Below are positions 6,824 through 14,583 of a stretch of 18,451 nt of DNA, in pieces. The DNA is taken from NCBI RefSeq assembly GCF_946482535.1, contig NZ_CAMLRU010000030.1, positions 1-18,451 on the forward strand, given 5' to 3'. Both the position numbers and the translations under genes were made by a program. The notes under the pieces are model-generated. The model saw only the letters and a program-made list of their open reading frames with translations. It was not told where the DNA came from and did no database searches. Each line of letters starts with the position of its first letter. Position 1 is the first letter of the stretch. Source of the stretch: an uncultured Flavobacterium sp. GTDB taxonomy: Bacteria > Bacteroidota > Bacteroidia > Flavobacteriales > Flavobacteriaceae.

Positions 6824-8443
6824 CTAAGGCGTCAAAATGTAAAATTTATGCTTGGCTATCTTGACTTGACTGATTTCTTTGACTTTAAGATTGGTGGCTG
6901 TCCAATCTTTTTTGGGGTAAATTCTGATGCTTTTTTGGTTTAAATCGATATCCACCGGCATTTCAAAATCGGCCTCGACATTGTTCCAGCGCGCCTCTAA
7001 TTTTCCGCCACTGGTTTTTAATTCTAGTTTAGGAATAGTGGTTTTGTTTAAATATTGATTGAAAACGGGAGTCAAGTTCATACCGCTTTCTTTGTTAAAG
7101 AAGGCAATAACCGTTTCGGTATCAATAATTTTATGTCTGAAGGTATTAGAATAATCCAATATCATTTTCCACCATTTGGTATCATCATTTACAACATGAC
7201 GCAAAGTGTTGAGCAACAAAGCTCCTTTGGGATACATATCGCCCGAACCTTCACTGTTTACCCCGTAATGGCCAATAATAGGTTCGTCGTTTTGAACATT
7301 ATTGCGCAAACCATTGGCATATTGCATTGCTTTTTCGTAGCCCAACTGACATTCTACAAATACAATCTCGGTGTATTGGGTAAAGCCTTCATGAATCCAC
7401 ATGTCGGCAATGTCTTTTGAGGTAATACTGTTGCCAAACCATTCATGACCGCTTTCGTGAATCGTGATGTAATCAAAAGTCAATCCGATACCTGTTCCTG
7501 ATAAATCCATGCCGAGGTAACCTCTTAAGTACTTATTTCCATAGGCTACAGCGCTTTGGTGTTCCATGCCTAAATAAGAAGTTTCAACTAATTTATAGCC
7601 ATCTTCTTTGAACGGATATTCTCCAAACTTACTTTGGAAACAATCCATCATTGGTTTTACTTCTTCAAAATGGGTTTTGGCTTTGGCTTCATTTTCACGG
7701 AGTACATAATAATCTAAGTCTAAACCTTTATAGTTGTCATGCAAATGAACATAATCGGCAATATTTACCGTGATATCATAGGTGTTGATTGGGTTTTTAA
7801 CTTCCCAATCCCATCGGGTATAACCATTTTTTAAGTCTTCAGAGCCTAAAAATCGCCCGTTGGAAACGTTCATCAAACCATTGGGAACAGCTACTTTGAT
7901 ACTAGCACCTCTATCGGGTTCATCGGTTTGGGTGTCTTTTACCGGATACCATAAACTGGCACCGGTGCCTTGAACCGCAACGCCAATCCAATCTTTACCG
8001 TTGGAATCCTGCTTAAACACAAACCCGCCATCCCAAGGAGCGCGACGGGCAATGATAGGTTTTCCGGAATAGTAAAATCTAATGGATTGTTCCGGCATGT
8101 CTTTCAATAAAGGTGTTGGAAAATTGATAAAAACCGCATTGAATTCTCGGTCATAACTGAGTTTTCTTTTGTTGTAAACAATACTATCCACTTTCATGTT
8201 TTCGAATAAATCGATTTGAATAGCAGTGGTATTTTCTACCGGTTTGAAAGTAATGTCATTGTAACCGAGGATCGATTTTGCCTTTGGATCAATCTTAATA
8301 TTTAAATCATAACGCAAAACGTCAAAGGAAGTTCGTTCCGGACGTAATCCGCCTTGTAAAGTATCTTTTCGAGTAAATACTTTTTGAGCAGTCAATGATT
8401 GAAAACCCAGGAGCAATAAAGAATAGCTTATCAATTTTTTCAT
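6824..8443 (-). CDS. Secreted M1-family zinc metallopeptidase (aminopeptidase), compact form
   Basis: A zinc-dependent aminopeptidase (539 aa) with an N-terminal signal peptide (1-19, ending SLTAQ), so it acts in the periplasm or outside the cell. The order is that of M1 enzymes: an N-terminal beta domain (about 35-235), a substrate-binding GMEHQ at 292-296 in place of GAMEN, the zinc site HESGHEWFGN (H329, E330, H333), and the third zinc ligand E352 exactly 18 residues after H333 in WIHEGFTQYTE. Y404 in DMYPKGALLL matches the transition-state tyrosine of leukotriene A4 hydrolase and PepN. The protein ends soon after the catalytic domain (about 450) with a short beta domain, so it lacks the large helical C-terminal domain of PepN-type enzymes. 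It starts 49 bp after the RluA-type gene on the same strand. Likely role: peptide scavenging; the specific substrate is unknown. Confidence 0.93.
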   Translation of the reverse strand: MKKLISYSLLLLGFQSLTAQKVFTRKDTLQGGLRPERTSFDVLRYDLNIKIDPKAKSILGYNDITFKPVENTTAIQIDLFENMKVDSIVYNKRKLSYDREFNAVFINFPTPLLKDMPEQSIRFYYSGKPIIARRAPWDGGFVFKQDSNGKDWIGVAVQGTGASLWYPVKDTQTDEPDRGASIKVAVPNGLMNVSNGRFLGSEDLKNGYTRWDWEVKNPINTYDITVNIADYVHLHDNYKGLDLDYYVLRENEAKAKTHFEEVKPMMDCFQSKFGEYPFKEDGYKLVETSYLGMEHQSAVAYGNKYLRGYLGMDLSGTGIGLTFDYITIHESGHEWFGNSITSKDIADMWIHEGFTQYTEIVFVECQLGYEKAMQYANGLRNNVQNDEPIIGHYGVNSEGSGDMYPKGALLLNTLRHVVNDDTKWWKMILDYSNTFRHKIIDTETVIAFFNKESGMNLTPVFNQYLNKTTIPKLELKTSGGKLEARWNNVEADFEMPVDIDLNQKSIRIYPKKDWTATNLKVKEISQVKIAKHKFYILTP

Positions 8444-8492
8444 ATGAAAAGTGTTTCACAATGAGTCTGAAAACCCATCATTTGTTACGAGT

Positions 8493-10139
8493 CTAAAATT
8501 CGGCAGCTACAGAAATGGTAACTGATTCTTTTGAAATGGGATGTTTAAAAGTAATACTTTCTGCATGCAAATGCAAACGATTGCCTTTTGTACCGTATAA
8601 ATCATCACCTACGATAGGCATATTCAATCCCAGTTTGTGCGCAGCGTGTACCCGAAGTTGGTGCGTTCGGCCCGTAATCGGGTAGAAGTAGACCAAAGTT
8701 TGATTTTCTCGTCTTTCAATAACTTCCCAAAAAGTTTGTGCCGGTTTGCCGTGTTCATAGCAAACCATTTGATTCGGGCGATTGTCTAAATCAACGCGCA
8801 ATGGTAAATCGATTGTGCCTTTGTTTTCTTTTAGTAAGCCATCCAATAAGGCTATGTAACGTTTTTTTATGGTTCTTTTGATGAATTGCGCTTGTAGTTT
8901 TTTATGCACTTCAGTCGATTTGGCAATCAATATTAAACCCGAAGTAGACATGTCTAAGCGATGAACAACAAATGGTCCGGTTGCTTCGGGATAAAGTGCT
9001 TTCATTCTAGTAAGTACGGAATCTGTGATTTGTTTTCCCGGAACGGATAAAAACTCAGCCGGTTTGTTGACTACAGCCAAGTACTCATCTTCAAATACAA
9101 TCGCTAAGGTTTTGCCTTCTGCCGGATTGATTTGAAACGGATTGTCTTCCAAGGGAATGTCTTTGAGCATGTGCGCCAATATAGGCTCGCATTTTCCGAT
9201 GCAAGCCGGATAAAACTGCCCATGTTTTCGAACTTCGGATTTGGGCGATTGTCCCCACCAAAATTCAGCCATGGCTATAGGTTTCAAATCGTTTTGGAAG
9301 GCGAAGTGCAATAATTTTGGAGCCGCACATTCACCGGCACCGGCTGGTGGATTACCATTAAAAATTGCTCCTAAGCTTTTCAGCTCTTGGTACTGATTGA
9401 GAAAAGCGTATTGTTCGAAAAGTTGCTGTTGGAGTTGTGCCGATTTTTGACGGCGTTCCTCTTTAAGTTGGTTGATTGTCGAAGTAAACTCAGCCACAGT
9501 TTCTTCAGTAGCAGTGATGTGATGATTCCAATACTGAGTCATTTTTTTGAGTAAGATACCTTCTTCCTGACTTTGTTTATTGAGTTGTTCAGTATCTGCT
9601 TCAGGGTTGTTTTTGCGGATTTCTGCTCGGTGTTTTTTGCCGATTTTAATGGTTTCTTTTTGCGATTGAATTTCTTTTTCGGCTTGGTTTTTAGTTTCTT
9701 CTAAAAGTTGAATTGCCTTTAGATAATTCTTCTCATTTTCAAGTATTTCAATTTTTTTATTGTATTCGTTAAGAATCACTTCTTCTCTTTTAAAAAAACT
9801 GTCTTCCTGCAACATATCGAAAACGGTCGGCACAAATAACGGATGGTGATTGCTTTGGGCTAATTTCCCTGAAAATGCCCAGAGATAACCCAATTCGCCT
9901 TGACTATTTTGCACGACCAAAACGCCAAACATTTTCCCGATGACCAATCCATCCTGAGCTTCATTGAGTCCGAAGTTATGTTCGAAATCGGTTTGGGTTT
10001 CGAGATAGTTTTGCAATTCTTTAGCGGCAATTATGCTTAGTTCGTGTGGTTCATAATAAAATGGAAAAGTAAATTTATCCGGTAAGGCAATACCAGAAAT
10101 GTTTTGTTGGAAAGCGATAAAATTAGAAATTGACTTCAT
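8493..10139 (-). CDS. Long RluA-family RNA pseudouridine synthase with N-terminal extension and coiled coil
   Basis: Isomerises uridine to pseudouridine in structured RNA (rRNA or tRNA). The catalytic half is C-terminal, about 340-548: HRLDMSTSGLILIAKS at 393-408, with catalytic D396, and the conserved RTHQLRVHA (491-499). It is 548 aa, more than twice a minimal RluA (about 220 aa). The first 120 residues form a separate region of unknown fold. Residues about 118-255 are strongly charged and helical (EKNYLKAIQLLEETKNQ, INQLKEERRQKSAQLQQQL), a probable long coiled coil. A linker contains GNPPAGAGECAAPKLL (262-277) and FYPACIGKCEPIL (309-321), with three cysteines C271, C313 and C317 that could bind a metal or be structural. 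No S4 domain is apparent. Long RluA-family proteins of this shape exist in other bacteria; their RNA target is not clear to me. The gene is third in a minus-strand run, 49 bp after the small secreted-protein gene. Confidence 0.9.
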   Translation of the reverse strand: MKSISNFIAFQQNISGIALPDKFTFPFYYEPHELSIIAAKELQNYLETQTDFEHNFGLNEAQDGLVIGKMFGVLVVQNSQGELGYLWAFSGKLAQSNHHPLFVPTVFDMLQEDSFFKREEVILNEYNKKIEILENEKNYLKAIQLLEETKNQAEKEIQSQKETIKIGKKHRAEIRKNNPEADTEQLNKQSQEEGILLKKMTQYWNHHITATEETVAEFTSTINQLKEERRQKSAQLQQQLFEQYAFLNQYQELKSLGAIFNGNPPAGAGECAAPKLLHFAFQNDLKPIAMAEFWWGQSPKSEVRKHGQFYPACIGKCEPILAHMLKDIPLEDNPFQINPAEGKTLAIVFEDEYLAVVNKPAEFLSVPGKQITDSVLTRMKALYPEATGPFVVHRLDMSTSGLILIAKSTEVHKKLQAQFIKRTIKKRYIALLDGLLKENKGTIDLPLRVDLDNRPNQMVCYEHGKPAQTFWEVIERRENQTLVYFYPITGRTHQLRVHAAHKLGLNMPIVGDDLYGTKGNRLHLHAESITFKHPISKESVTISVAAEF

Positions 10140-10188
10140 CGCAGCAAAGCTAAAAAGGAAAAGTAAATTATGGGCTAATTAATGATTT

Positions 10189-10620
10189 TTATTCCTTCAA
10201 CAAAAATTTCAGATTTTCTATGGTACGAATTTCAGATCGGTAAAATTGAAGCGCTGTTGGGATTACCTTGTCAGAAGTATCTCGAGGCGATTTTTTGACA
10301 ATTCGGGCAGTTGTCCCGCTGAAATTTAAGGTGTAATCTTGGTTTAAGTCGGTTGGTTCTGTAGTGAATTTTATAATTTTATTTTCCACTTTCCATGTAC
10401 CTTTTCCTTTTTGGTTAGTATCATGATTGCCACGGATGTCAACTACTCGGTTAAAACTCGTAAAAACAAATGTTTGGTCGGGATTGAGTTGTATTTTATA
10501 GTCGAGAATATGACCGTCTTTGCCTTCAATCAAGAAGAAATAGCTTCCGGAACCATCTTCGGTTTGGGCATTAATGCCAAAGCTTGTCATCAATATGAGA
10601 AGAAGGAAAAGTCGTTTCAT
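10189..10620 (-). CDS. Small secreted protein of unknown function
   Basis: I do not recognise a family. The 143-aa product begins with a clear signal peptide (MKRLFLLLILMTSFGINAQ, cleavage near residue 19) and has no lipobox cysteine, so it is probably periplasmic or exported. The mature part looks like a small beta-rich domain. It alternates short hydrophobic strands (YFFLIEGKDGHILDYKIQL, QTFVFTSFNRVVDI) with polar turns, then a GKGTWKVENKIIKFTT stretch and YTLNFSGTTARIV, a pattern that resembles lipocalin-like or NlpE-like small barrels seen in Bacteroidota. This is only a resemblance. It is 13 bp downstream of the acyl-CoA carboxylase gene and 49 bp upstream of the RluA-type gene on the same strand, so it is probably in one operon with them, though no shared function is evident. 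Confidence 0.75.
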   Translation of the reverse strand: MKRLFLLLILMTSFGINAQTEDGSGSYFFLIEGKDGHILDYKIQLNPDQTFVFTSFNRVVDIRGNHDTNQKGKGTWKVENKIIKFTTEPTDLNQDYTLNFSGTTARIVKKSPRDTSDKVIPTALQFYRSEIRTIENLKFLLKE

Positions 10621-10633
10621 TTTGCTGTTTTTT

Positions 10634-12262
10634 TTAGACTTGTATTACTCCTAAATTAAATTTCTTCTCTATTGGTGCATGATTCGCAGCTTCAATTCCC
10701 ATAGAAATCCATGTACGCGTTTCTAACGGATCGATAATCGCATCGGTCCATAATCTTGCGGCAGCATAATAGGGAGAAACTTGCGCATCATAACGCGCTT
10801 TGATTTTATCAAATAATTCTTGTTCTACTTTTTCATCCACCGTTTCGCCTTTGGCTTTTAAGGAAGAAGCTTCAATTTGGGCCAATACTTTCGCCGCTTG
10901 CGTTCCGCCCATAACTGCGAGTTCAGCACTTGGCCAAGCAAAAATCAATCTGGGATCATAAGCCTTGCCACACATGGCGTAGTTTCCGGCGCCGTAGGAG
11001 TTACCTACAACCACCGTGAATTTGGGTACAACCGAATTAGAAACCGCATTCACCATTTTAGCGCCATCTTTAATAATACCGCCATGTTCACTTTTGGAAC
11101 CAACCATAAATCCGGTAACGTCTTGCACGAAAACCAACGGGATTTTCTTTTGGTTACAATTGGCTATAAAACGCGTCGCTTTATCCGCAGAATCAGAATA
11201 GATGACACCGCCAAATTGAATTTCCCCTTTTTTGGTTTTGGAAACCGTACGCTGATTGGCTACGATGCCCACAGCCCAACCGTCAATACGGGCGTAACAA
11301 GTGATGATGGATTTACCGTAATCGGGTTTGTATAGGTCCATTTCGGAGTTGTCTACCAAGCGTTTGATAATTTCCATCATATCGTATTGTTCCGCTCTCG
11401 ATTTGGGTAAGATGCCGTAAATGTCTTTTTCTTCCAAAGCAGGTTTTACGGGTTTTTCACGATTGAAACCTGCTTTTTCATAATCACCGATTTTCCCGAC
11501 TATACTTTTAATTCTGTCTAAAGCATCTTTGTCATCTTTGGCTTTGTAGTCTGTTACACCTGAAATTTCACAATGTGTTGTAGCACCGCCTAAAGTTTCA
11601 TTGTCAATATTTTCACCGATGGCGGCTTTCACCAAATAACTTCCGGCGAGGAAAATACTTCCGGTTTTATCCACTATCATGGCTTCATCGCTCATAATCG
11701 GAAGGTAAGCGCCTCCGGCCACACAACTGCCCATTACAGCGGCAATTTGGGTGATACCCATGCTGCTCATGATGGCGTTGTTTCTGAAGATGCGGCCAAA
11801 ATGCTCTTTGTCGGGGAAGATTTCGTCTTGCATGGGTAAATACACACCGGCCGAATCGACTAAATAAATAATCGGCAAGCGATTTTCCATAGCGATTTCT
11901 TGGGCGCGTAAATTCTTTTTAGCTGTAATAGGAAACCATGCGCCGGCTTTAACCGTAGCGTCATTGGCCACAACTATACATTGTTTTCCTTTGATATAAC
12001 CCATTTTGACCACCACGCCACCCGAAGGACAACCGCCGTGTTCGGTATACATGCCATCACCAACAAAAGCACCGATTTCTATACTTTTGGCTTTATCATC
12101 CAGCAAATAATCAATACGTTCCCGAGCAGTCATTTTGCCTTCAGCATGTAATTTTTCGATGCGTTTTTCACCGCCACCAACTTTAACTTTGGCAAAACGT
12201 TGCTTTAAATCGGTGAGTAAAAGTTTGTTGTGATCTTCGTTTTTATTGAAGTTGATATCCAT
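10634..12262 (-). CDS. Acyl-CoA carboxylase carboxyltransferase (beta) subunit, methylcrotonyl-CoA carboxylase type
   Basis: Transfers a carboxyl group from carboxybiotin to an acyl-CoA in the cytoplasm. The 542-aa length and both crotonase-fold halves are typical. N-half landmarks are HGGCPSGGVVVKMGYIKGK (75-93), QDEIFPDKEHFGRIF (145-159) and MGSCVAGGAYLPIMSDE (177-193). C-half landmarks are QDVTGFMVG (380-388), the glycine-rich SYGAGNYAMCGKAYDPR (422-438) and MGGTQAAKVL (451-460). The FPDxxHFGRxFxNxAIMSS block, the QxxTGFMVG segment and the C-terminal NAPIEKxxxG ending are closer to the methylcrotonyl-CoA carboxylase beta subunit (leucine breakdown) than to propionyl-CoA or acetyl-CoA carboxylase, but I judged this by eye. 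The biotin carboxylase/biotin carrier alpha subunit is not in the window, so it must be encoded elsewhere. First gene of a minus-strand run; a 12-bp perfect palindrome lies 48 bp upstream of its ATG. Confidence 0.93.
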   Translation of the reverse strand: MDINFNKNEDHNKLLLTDLKQRFAKVKVGGGEKRIEKLHAEGKMTARERIDYLLDDKAKSIEIGAFVGDGMYTEHGGCPSGGVVVKMGYIKGKQCIVVANDATVKAGAWFPITAKKNLRAQEIAMENRLPIIYLVDSAGVYLPMQDEIFPDKEHFGRIFRNNAIMSSMGITQIAAVMGSCVAGGAYLPIMSDEAMIVDKTGSIFLAGSYLVKAAIGENIDNETLGGATTHCEISGVTDYKAKDDKDALDRIKSIVGKIGDYEKAGFNREKPVKPALEEKDIYGILPKSRAEQYDMMEIIKRLVDNSEMDLYKPDYGKSIITCYARIDGWAVGIVANQRTVSKTKKGEIQFGGVIYSDSADKATRFIANCNQKKIPLVFVQDVTGFMVGSKSEHGGIIKDGAKMVNAVSNSVVPKFTVVVGNSYGAGNYAMCGKAYDPRLIFAWPSAELAVMGGTQAAKVLAQIEASSLKAKGETVDEKVEQELFDKIKARYDAQVSPYYAAARLWTDAIIDPLETRTWISMGIEAANHAPIEKKFNLGVIQV

Positions 12263-12309
12263 GTTGTGATGAGTGTAATAGTGGTTGTTGTATTCGGATG
12301 CTAAGCTAC

Positions 12310-12321
12310 GAAAACGTTTTC
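12310..12321. promoter_or_regulatory. Perfect palindrome upstream of the acyl-CoA carboxylase operon (possible operator)
   Basis: GAAAACGTTTTC is a 12-bp perfect palindrome centred on CG, the form of LacI/PurR-family operators (CG at the centre, AT-rich arms). It lies between the two divergent starts, about 48 bp upstream of the carboxylase ATG. A short palindrome like this could occur by chance several times in a window of this size. Confidence 0.25.
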
Positions 12322-12363
12322 AATAAGAGAAATCGGAGAGAAATTTGCGACTGTTTTTAAATG

Positions 12364-12422
12364 TTAACAAATTGTAAAATTCAGTCAAAATAGTGATGGT
12401 ATATTTAATATTCACTTAACAT
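12364..12422 (+). promoter_or_regulatory. Possible Pho-type operator region upstream of the phosphate genes
   Basis: TTAACA at 12364-12369 is followed at 11-bp steps by TAAAAT (12375) and CAAAAT (12386). A second TTAACA lies at 12416-12421 inside ACTTAACAT. The same 9-mer occurs upstream of the porin gene at 14533-14541. TTAACA-like hexamers at 11-bp spacing are the layout of PhoP/PhoB binding sites in other bacteria. No Bacteroidota Pho box is known to me, so this rests on spacing, on repetition within the window and on the function of the downstream genes. Confidence 0.3.
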
Positions 12423-12430
12423 TAGAGTAA

Positions 12431-12438
12431 TACATTTG
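12431..12438 (+). promoter_or_regulatory. Candidate promoter for the DUF47-PiT phosphate unit
   Basis: TACATTTG is an exact TAnnTTTG -7 element, ending 17 bases before the DUF47 ATG at 12456. No good TTG lies at the -33 position; instead ACTTAACAT (12414-12422) occupies the -28 to -35 zone. This is what an activator-dependent promoter would look like. Confidence 0.55.
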
Positions 12439-12455
12439 CATCAAATTTTAACACT

Positions 12456-13100
12456 ATGTCAATAAACAACATTTTTCAGTTTTTAGTTCCAAAAGATAAA
12501 AAATTCTTTCCTCTTTTCGAACAAGCCTCTTCCAATTTAGTTTTATTAGCGGAAACGTTGCACGAAGCCGTAAATGCGCCTAAAACAGAGCGTGAAGATT
12601 ATTTCAGAAAAATCGAAGAGTTGGAAGCAACTATCGAAGAGATTACGCATAAAACACACTTGGAGTTGAGTAGAAATTTTATTACTCCTTTTGACAGAGA
12701 AGATATCCACTCTTTAATCAAAGCTATTGACAACGTTGCTGATTACATGCACGGTGCCGCCAGCAGAATGCGCTTGTACCAAGTTGAAAAAATTACTAAG
12801 TCGATTCGTAAATTAACCGAGATAAACTTAGAAGCTTGTCAGTTGATTAACAATGGGATCAAGGAATTGAAAGACATGAAAGACCACAAAGCGATTAAAG
12901 ATACTTGTAAAAAAATCAACAAATTAGAAAGCAAAGCCGATTCAGTTTTTGATAAAGCTGTGGCAGATATCTTTGAAAATGAGACTGATGTAAAAAACAT
13001 CATCAAATACAAAGAAGTATTGTCGGCATTAGAATCTGCTTCAGATAAATGTAAAAGTGTTTCCAACGTAATGGAACAAATTTCAGTAAAACATTCATAA
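12456..13100 (+). CDS. DUF47 (PhoU-like) family protein, partner of the PiT phosphate transporter
   Basis: An all-helical cytoplasmic protein of 214 aa, the standard length for DUF47/PhoU_div proteins. Visible features are the N-terminal FFPLFEQASSNLVLLAETL, the acidic helix YFRKIEELEATIEEITHKTHLELSR and the family's hallmark block FITPFDREDIHSLIKAIDNVADYMHGAA (about 76-104), whose DRED...D...D residues line a metal-binding patch in PhoU-like folds. Helices continue to the C-terminus with a second EYKEVLSALESASDKC-like segment. It is co-directional with the PiT gene, 24 bp apart, the usual pairing in many bacteria. DUF47 proteins are thought to modulate the PiT transporter, but the mechanism is not settled. 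The start is the ATG at 12456, just downstream of a good promoter; no other in-frame start fits. Confidence 0.93.
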   Translation: MSINNIFQFLVPKDKKFFPLFEQASSNLVLLAETLHEAVNAPKTEREDYFRKIEELEATIEEITHKTHLELSRNFITPFDREDIHSLIKAIDNVADYMHGAASRMRLYQVEKITKSIRKLTEINLEACQLINNGIKELKDMKDHKAIKDTCKKINKLESKADSVFDKAVADIFENETDVKNIIKYKEVLSALESASDKCKSVSNVMEQISVKHS

Positions 13101-13124
13101 ACAGTTTTAATAAAATCAACTTTT

Positions 13125-14456
13125 ATGGATTTTACTATATTATTAATCATCATCTTTCTTGCGTTAGTTTTTGACTACATCAATGGTTTTCACGATGCGG
13201 CCAACTCTATCGCAACGATTGTAGCAACTAAGGTTTTAACGCCTTTTCAGGCCGTACTTTGGGCAGCCCTTTTCAACTTTTTAGCTTATTGGGTTTTTGG
13301 GTTTGGTGTAGCCGATACGGTAGCCAAAACAGCGCATACCAGTAGTATCGACTTAACGGTAATCTTAGCCGGAGTCATTGCAGCTATTATTTGGAATTTA
13401 TTGACTTGGTGGAAAGGAATTCCATCTTCGTCATCACACACCTTGATTGGTGGATTTGCCGGAGCAGCGATTGCCCACGGTTTTCGTGATGTAACCGATC
13501 CTGAGCATGCCGGATTTAAAATTGTAAACTGGTTGAAAGACGCTAAAGAAGGAGAATTATTGCCTTCAGGGGTTTTTATTGTAATCTTGTTTATTGTATT
13601 TGCCCCATTGTTAGGGATGTTAATTTCCTATTTCATATCGCTTTGGTTAATGTATTCTTCCAGAAAGAATGTTTGGCCCAAAGTCTTAACCGTTGTATTA
13701 ATGTTGTTGGTAGGATGGTTCTTGTACGCTGTTATGGTGCCGTTTGAAGATATCAAAAAGCCAAGGTTTGAAAGTCATTTTTGGAGTGTAGTTACTGAAC
13801 CACACAACATTAAGTGGTTTTTAGTAGCGGTTATATTTTACAGTTTGGCTGTTTTCAACTTGTTATTCAGTAGTTTTTCTACCGCTAAAGCCGAAAGAGT
13901 GTTAAAAAGAATGCAGTTGCTTTCCTCTGCAGCCTTCAGTTTAGGACACGGTGGAAACGATTCTCAAAAAGTAATGGGTATTATTGCTGCTGCAGTGGCG
14001 GTTTATATCAAATCAAATCCGAATATAGACATGTCTGCGGGTTGGTTAGACTTAAATGTAGTTTTACCTTCTGAAAAAGACGGAGTGAAAATCGACGGTG
14101 TAATGCCGGGTTGGATTCCGCTTACTTGTTATACTGTAATTGCTTTAGGGACATTAAGTGGTGGTTGGAAAATTGTAAAAACTATGGGTTCCAAAATTAC
14201 TAAAGTAACCGCTTTTGAAGGAGTTGTAGCCGAATCTGCCGGAGCTTTAACCTTATTTTCAACAGAACACTTTAAAATCCCGGTATCAACAACGCACACT
14301 ATTACAGGTTCCATTATTGGAGTAGGCGTGACCAAAAGGGTTTCGGCTGTTCGTTGGGGTGTAACGGTTAAACTATTGTGGGCTTGGATTTTAACCATAC
14401 CGGTTTCTGCTGTTTTAGCTGCTCTGGTATATTATTTACTGAAAATGTTCATCTAA
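13125..14456 (+). CDS. PiT-family inorganic phosphate transporter
   Basis: An inner-membrane cation-coupled phosphate permease (443 aa). PiT proteins have two duplicated halves, each with a signature: here GFHDAANSIATIVATKVLTP (21-40) in the N-half and GGNDSQKVMGIIAAA (276-290) in the C-half. The paired re-entrant-loop motifs are GIPSSSSHTLIGG (98-110) and PVSTTHTITGSIIGVG (386-401). About 10 hydrophobic spans are visible, with a long hydrophilic stretch at about 120-145 and another at 205-230 between halves. The first span is close to the N-terminus (ILLIIIFLALVFDYIN), so the ATG at 13125 is the likely start. Low-affinity PiT transporters import phosphate, often as a metal-phosphate complex. 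It forms an operon with the DUF47 gene upstream and ends at its own terminator (14474-14500). Confidence 0.95.
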   Translation: MDFTILLIIIFLALVFDYINGFHDAANSIATIVATKVLTPFQAVLWAALFNFLAYWVFGFGVADTVAKTAHTSSIDLTVILAGVIAAIIWNLLTWWKGIPSSSSHTLIGGFAGAAIAHGFRDVTDPEHAGFKIVNWLKDAKEGELLPSGVFIVILFIVFAPLLGMLISYFISLWLMYSSRKNVWPKVLTVVLMLLVGWFLYAVMVPFEDIKKPRFESHFWSVVTEPHNIKWFLVAVIFYSLAVFNLLFSSFSTAKAERVLKRMQLLSSAAFSLGHGGNDSQKVMGIIAAAVAVYIKSNPNIDMSAGWLDLNVVLPSEKDGVKIDGVMPGWIPLTCYTVIALGTLSGGWKIVKTMGSKITKVTAFEGVVAESAGALTLFSTEHFKIPVSTTHTITGSIIGVGVTKRVSAVRWGVTVKLLWAWILTIPVSAVLAALVYYLLKMFI

Positions 14457-14473
14457 GAAATTCAAATACATAG

Positions 14474-14500
14474 AAGCCAACTGTATTGTTGGCTTTTTTT
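14474..14500 (+). terminator. Rho-independent terminator after the PiT gene
   Basis: Stem AAGCCAAC (14474-14481) / GTTGGCTT (14488-14495) with a 6-base loop and a T run to 14500. It separates the DUF47-PiT unit from the porin gene, which therefore probably has its own promoter. Confidence 0.85.
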
Positions 14501-14523
14501 ATAACTAATCCTTATTTGTTATT

Positions 14524-14562
14524 AAATCATTTACTTAACATCAATTTATCATTAAGACTAAA
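14524..14562 (+). promoter_or_regulatory. Possible Pho-type operator upstream of the porin gene
   Basis: Three hexamers are spaced at exactly 11 bp: AAATCA (14524), TTAACA (14535) and TTATCA (14546), with a degenerate ACTAAA at 14557. ACTTAACAT at 14533-14541 is shared with the DUF47 promoter region. There is no clear TAnnTTTG promoter here, consistent with an activator-dependent start. Inference from spacing and context only. Confidence 0.35.
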
Positions 14563-14583
14563 CAACAACAAACACAACTAAAC

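Noticed and set aside
7055..7420. A 121-codon plus-strand open frame inside the M1 peptidase gene
   Set aside because: It is antisense to the zinc-site region of a conserved enzyme; its composition follows from the opposite strand.
10877..11335. A 152-codon plus-strand open frame opposite the acyl-CoA carboxylase gene
   Set aside because: It lies entirely antisense within a clear, full-length, conserved gene, has no recognisable protein features and no promoter, so it is a shadow frame.
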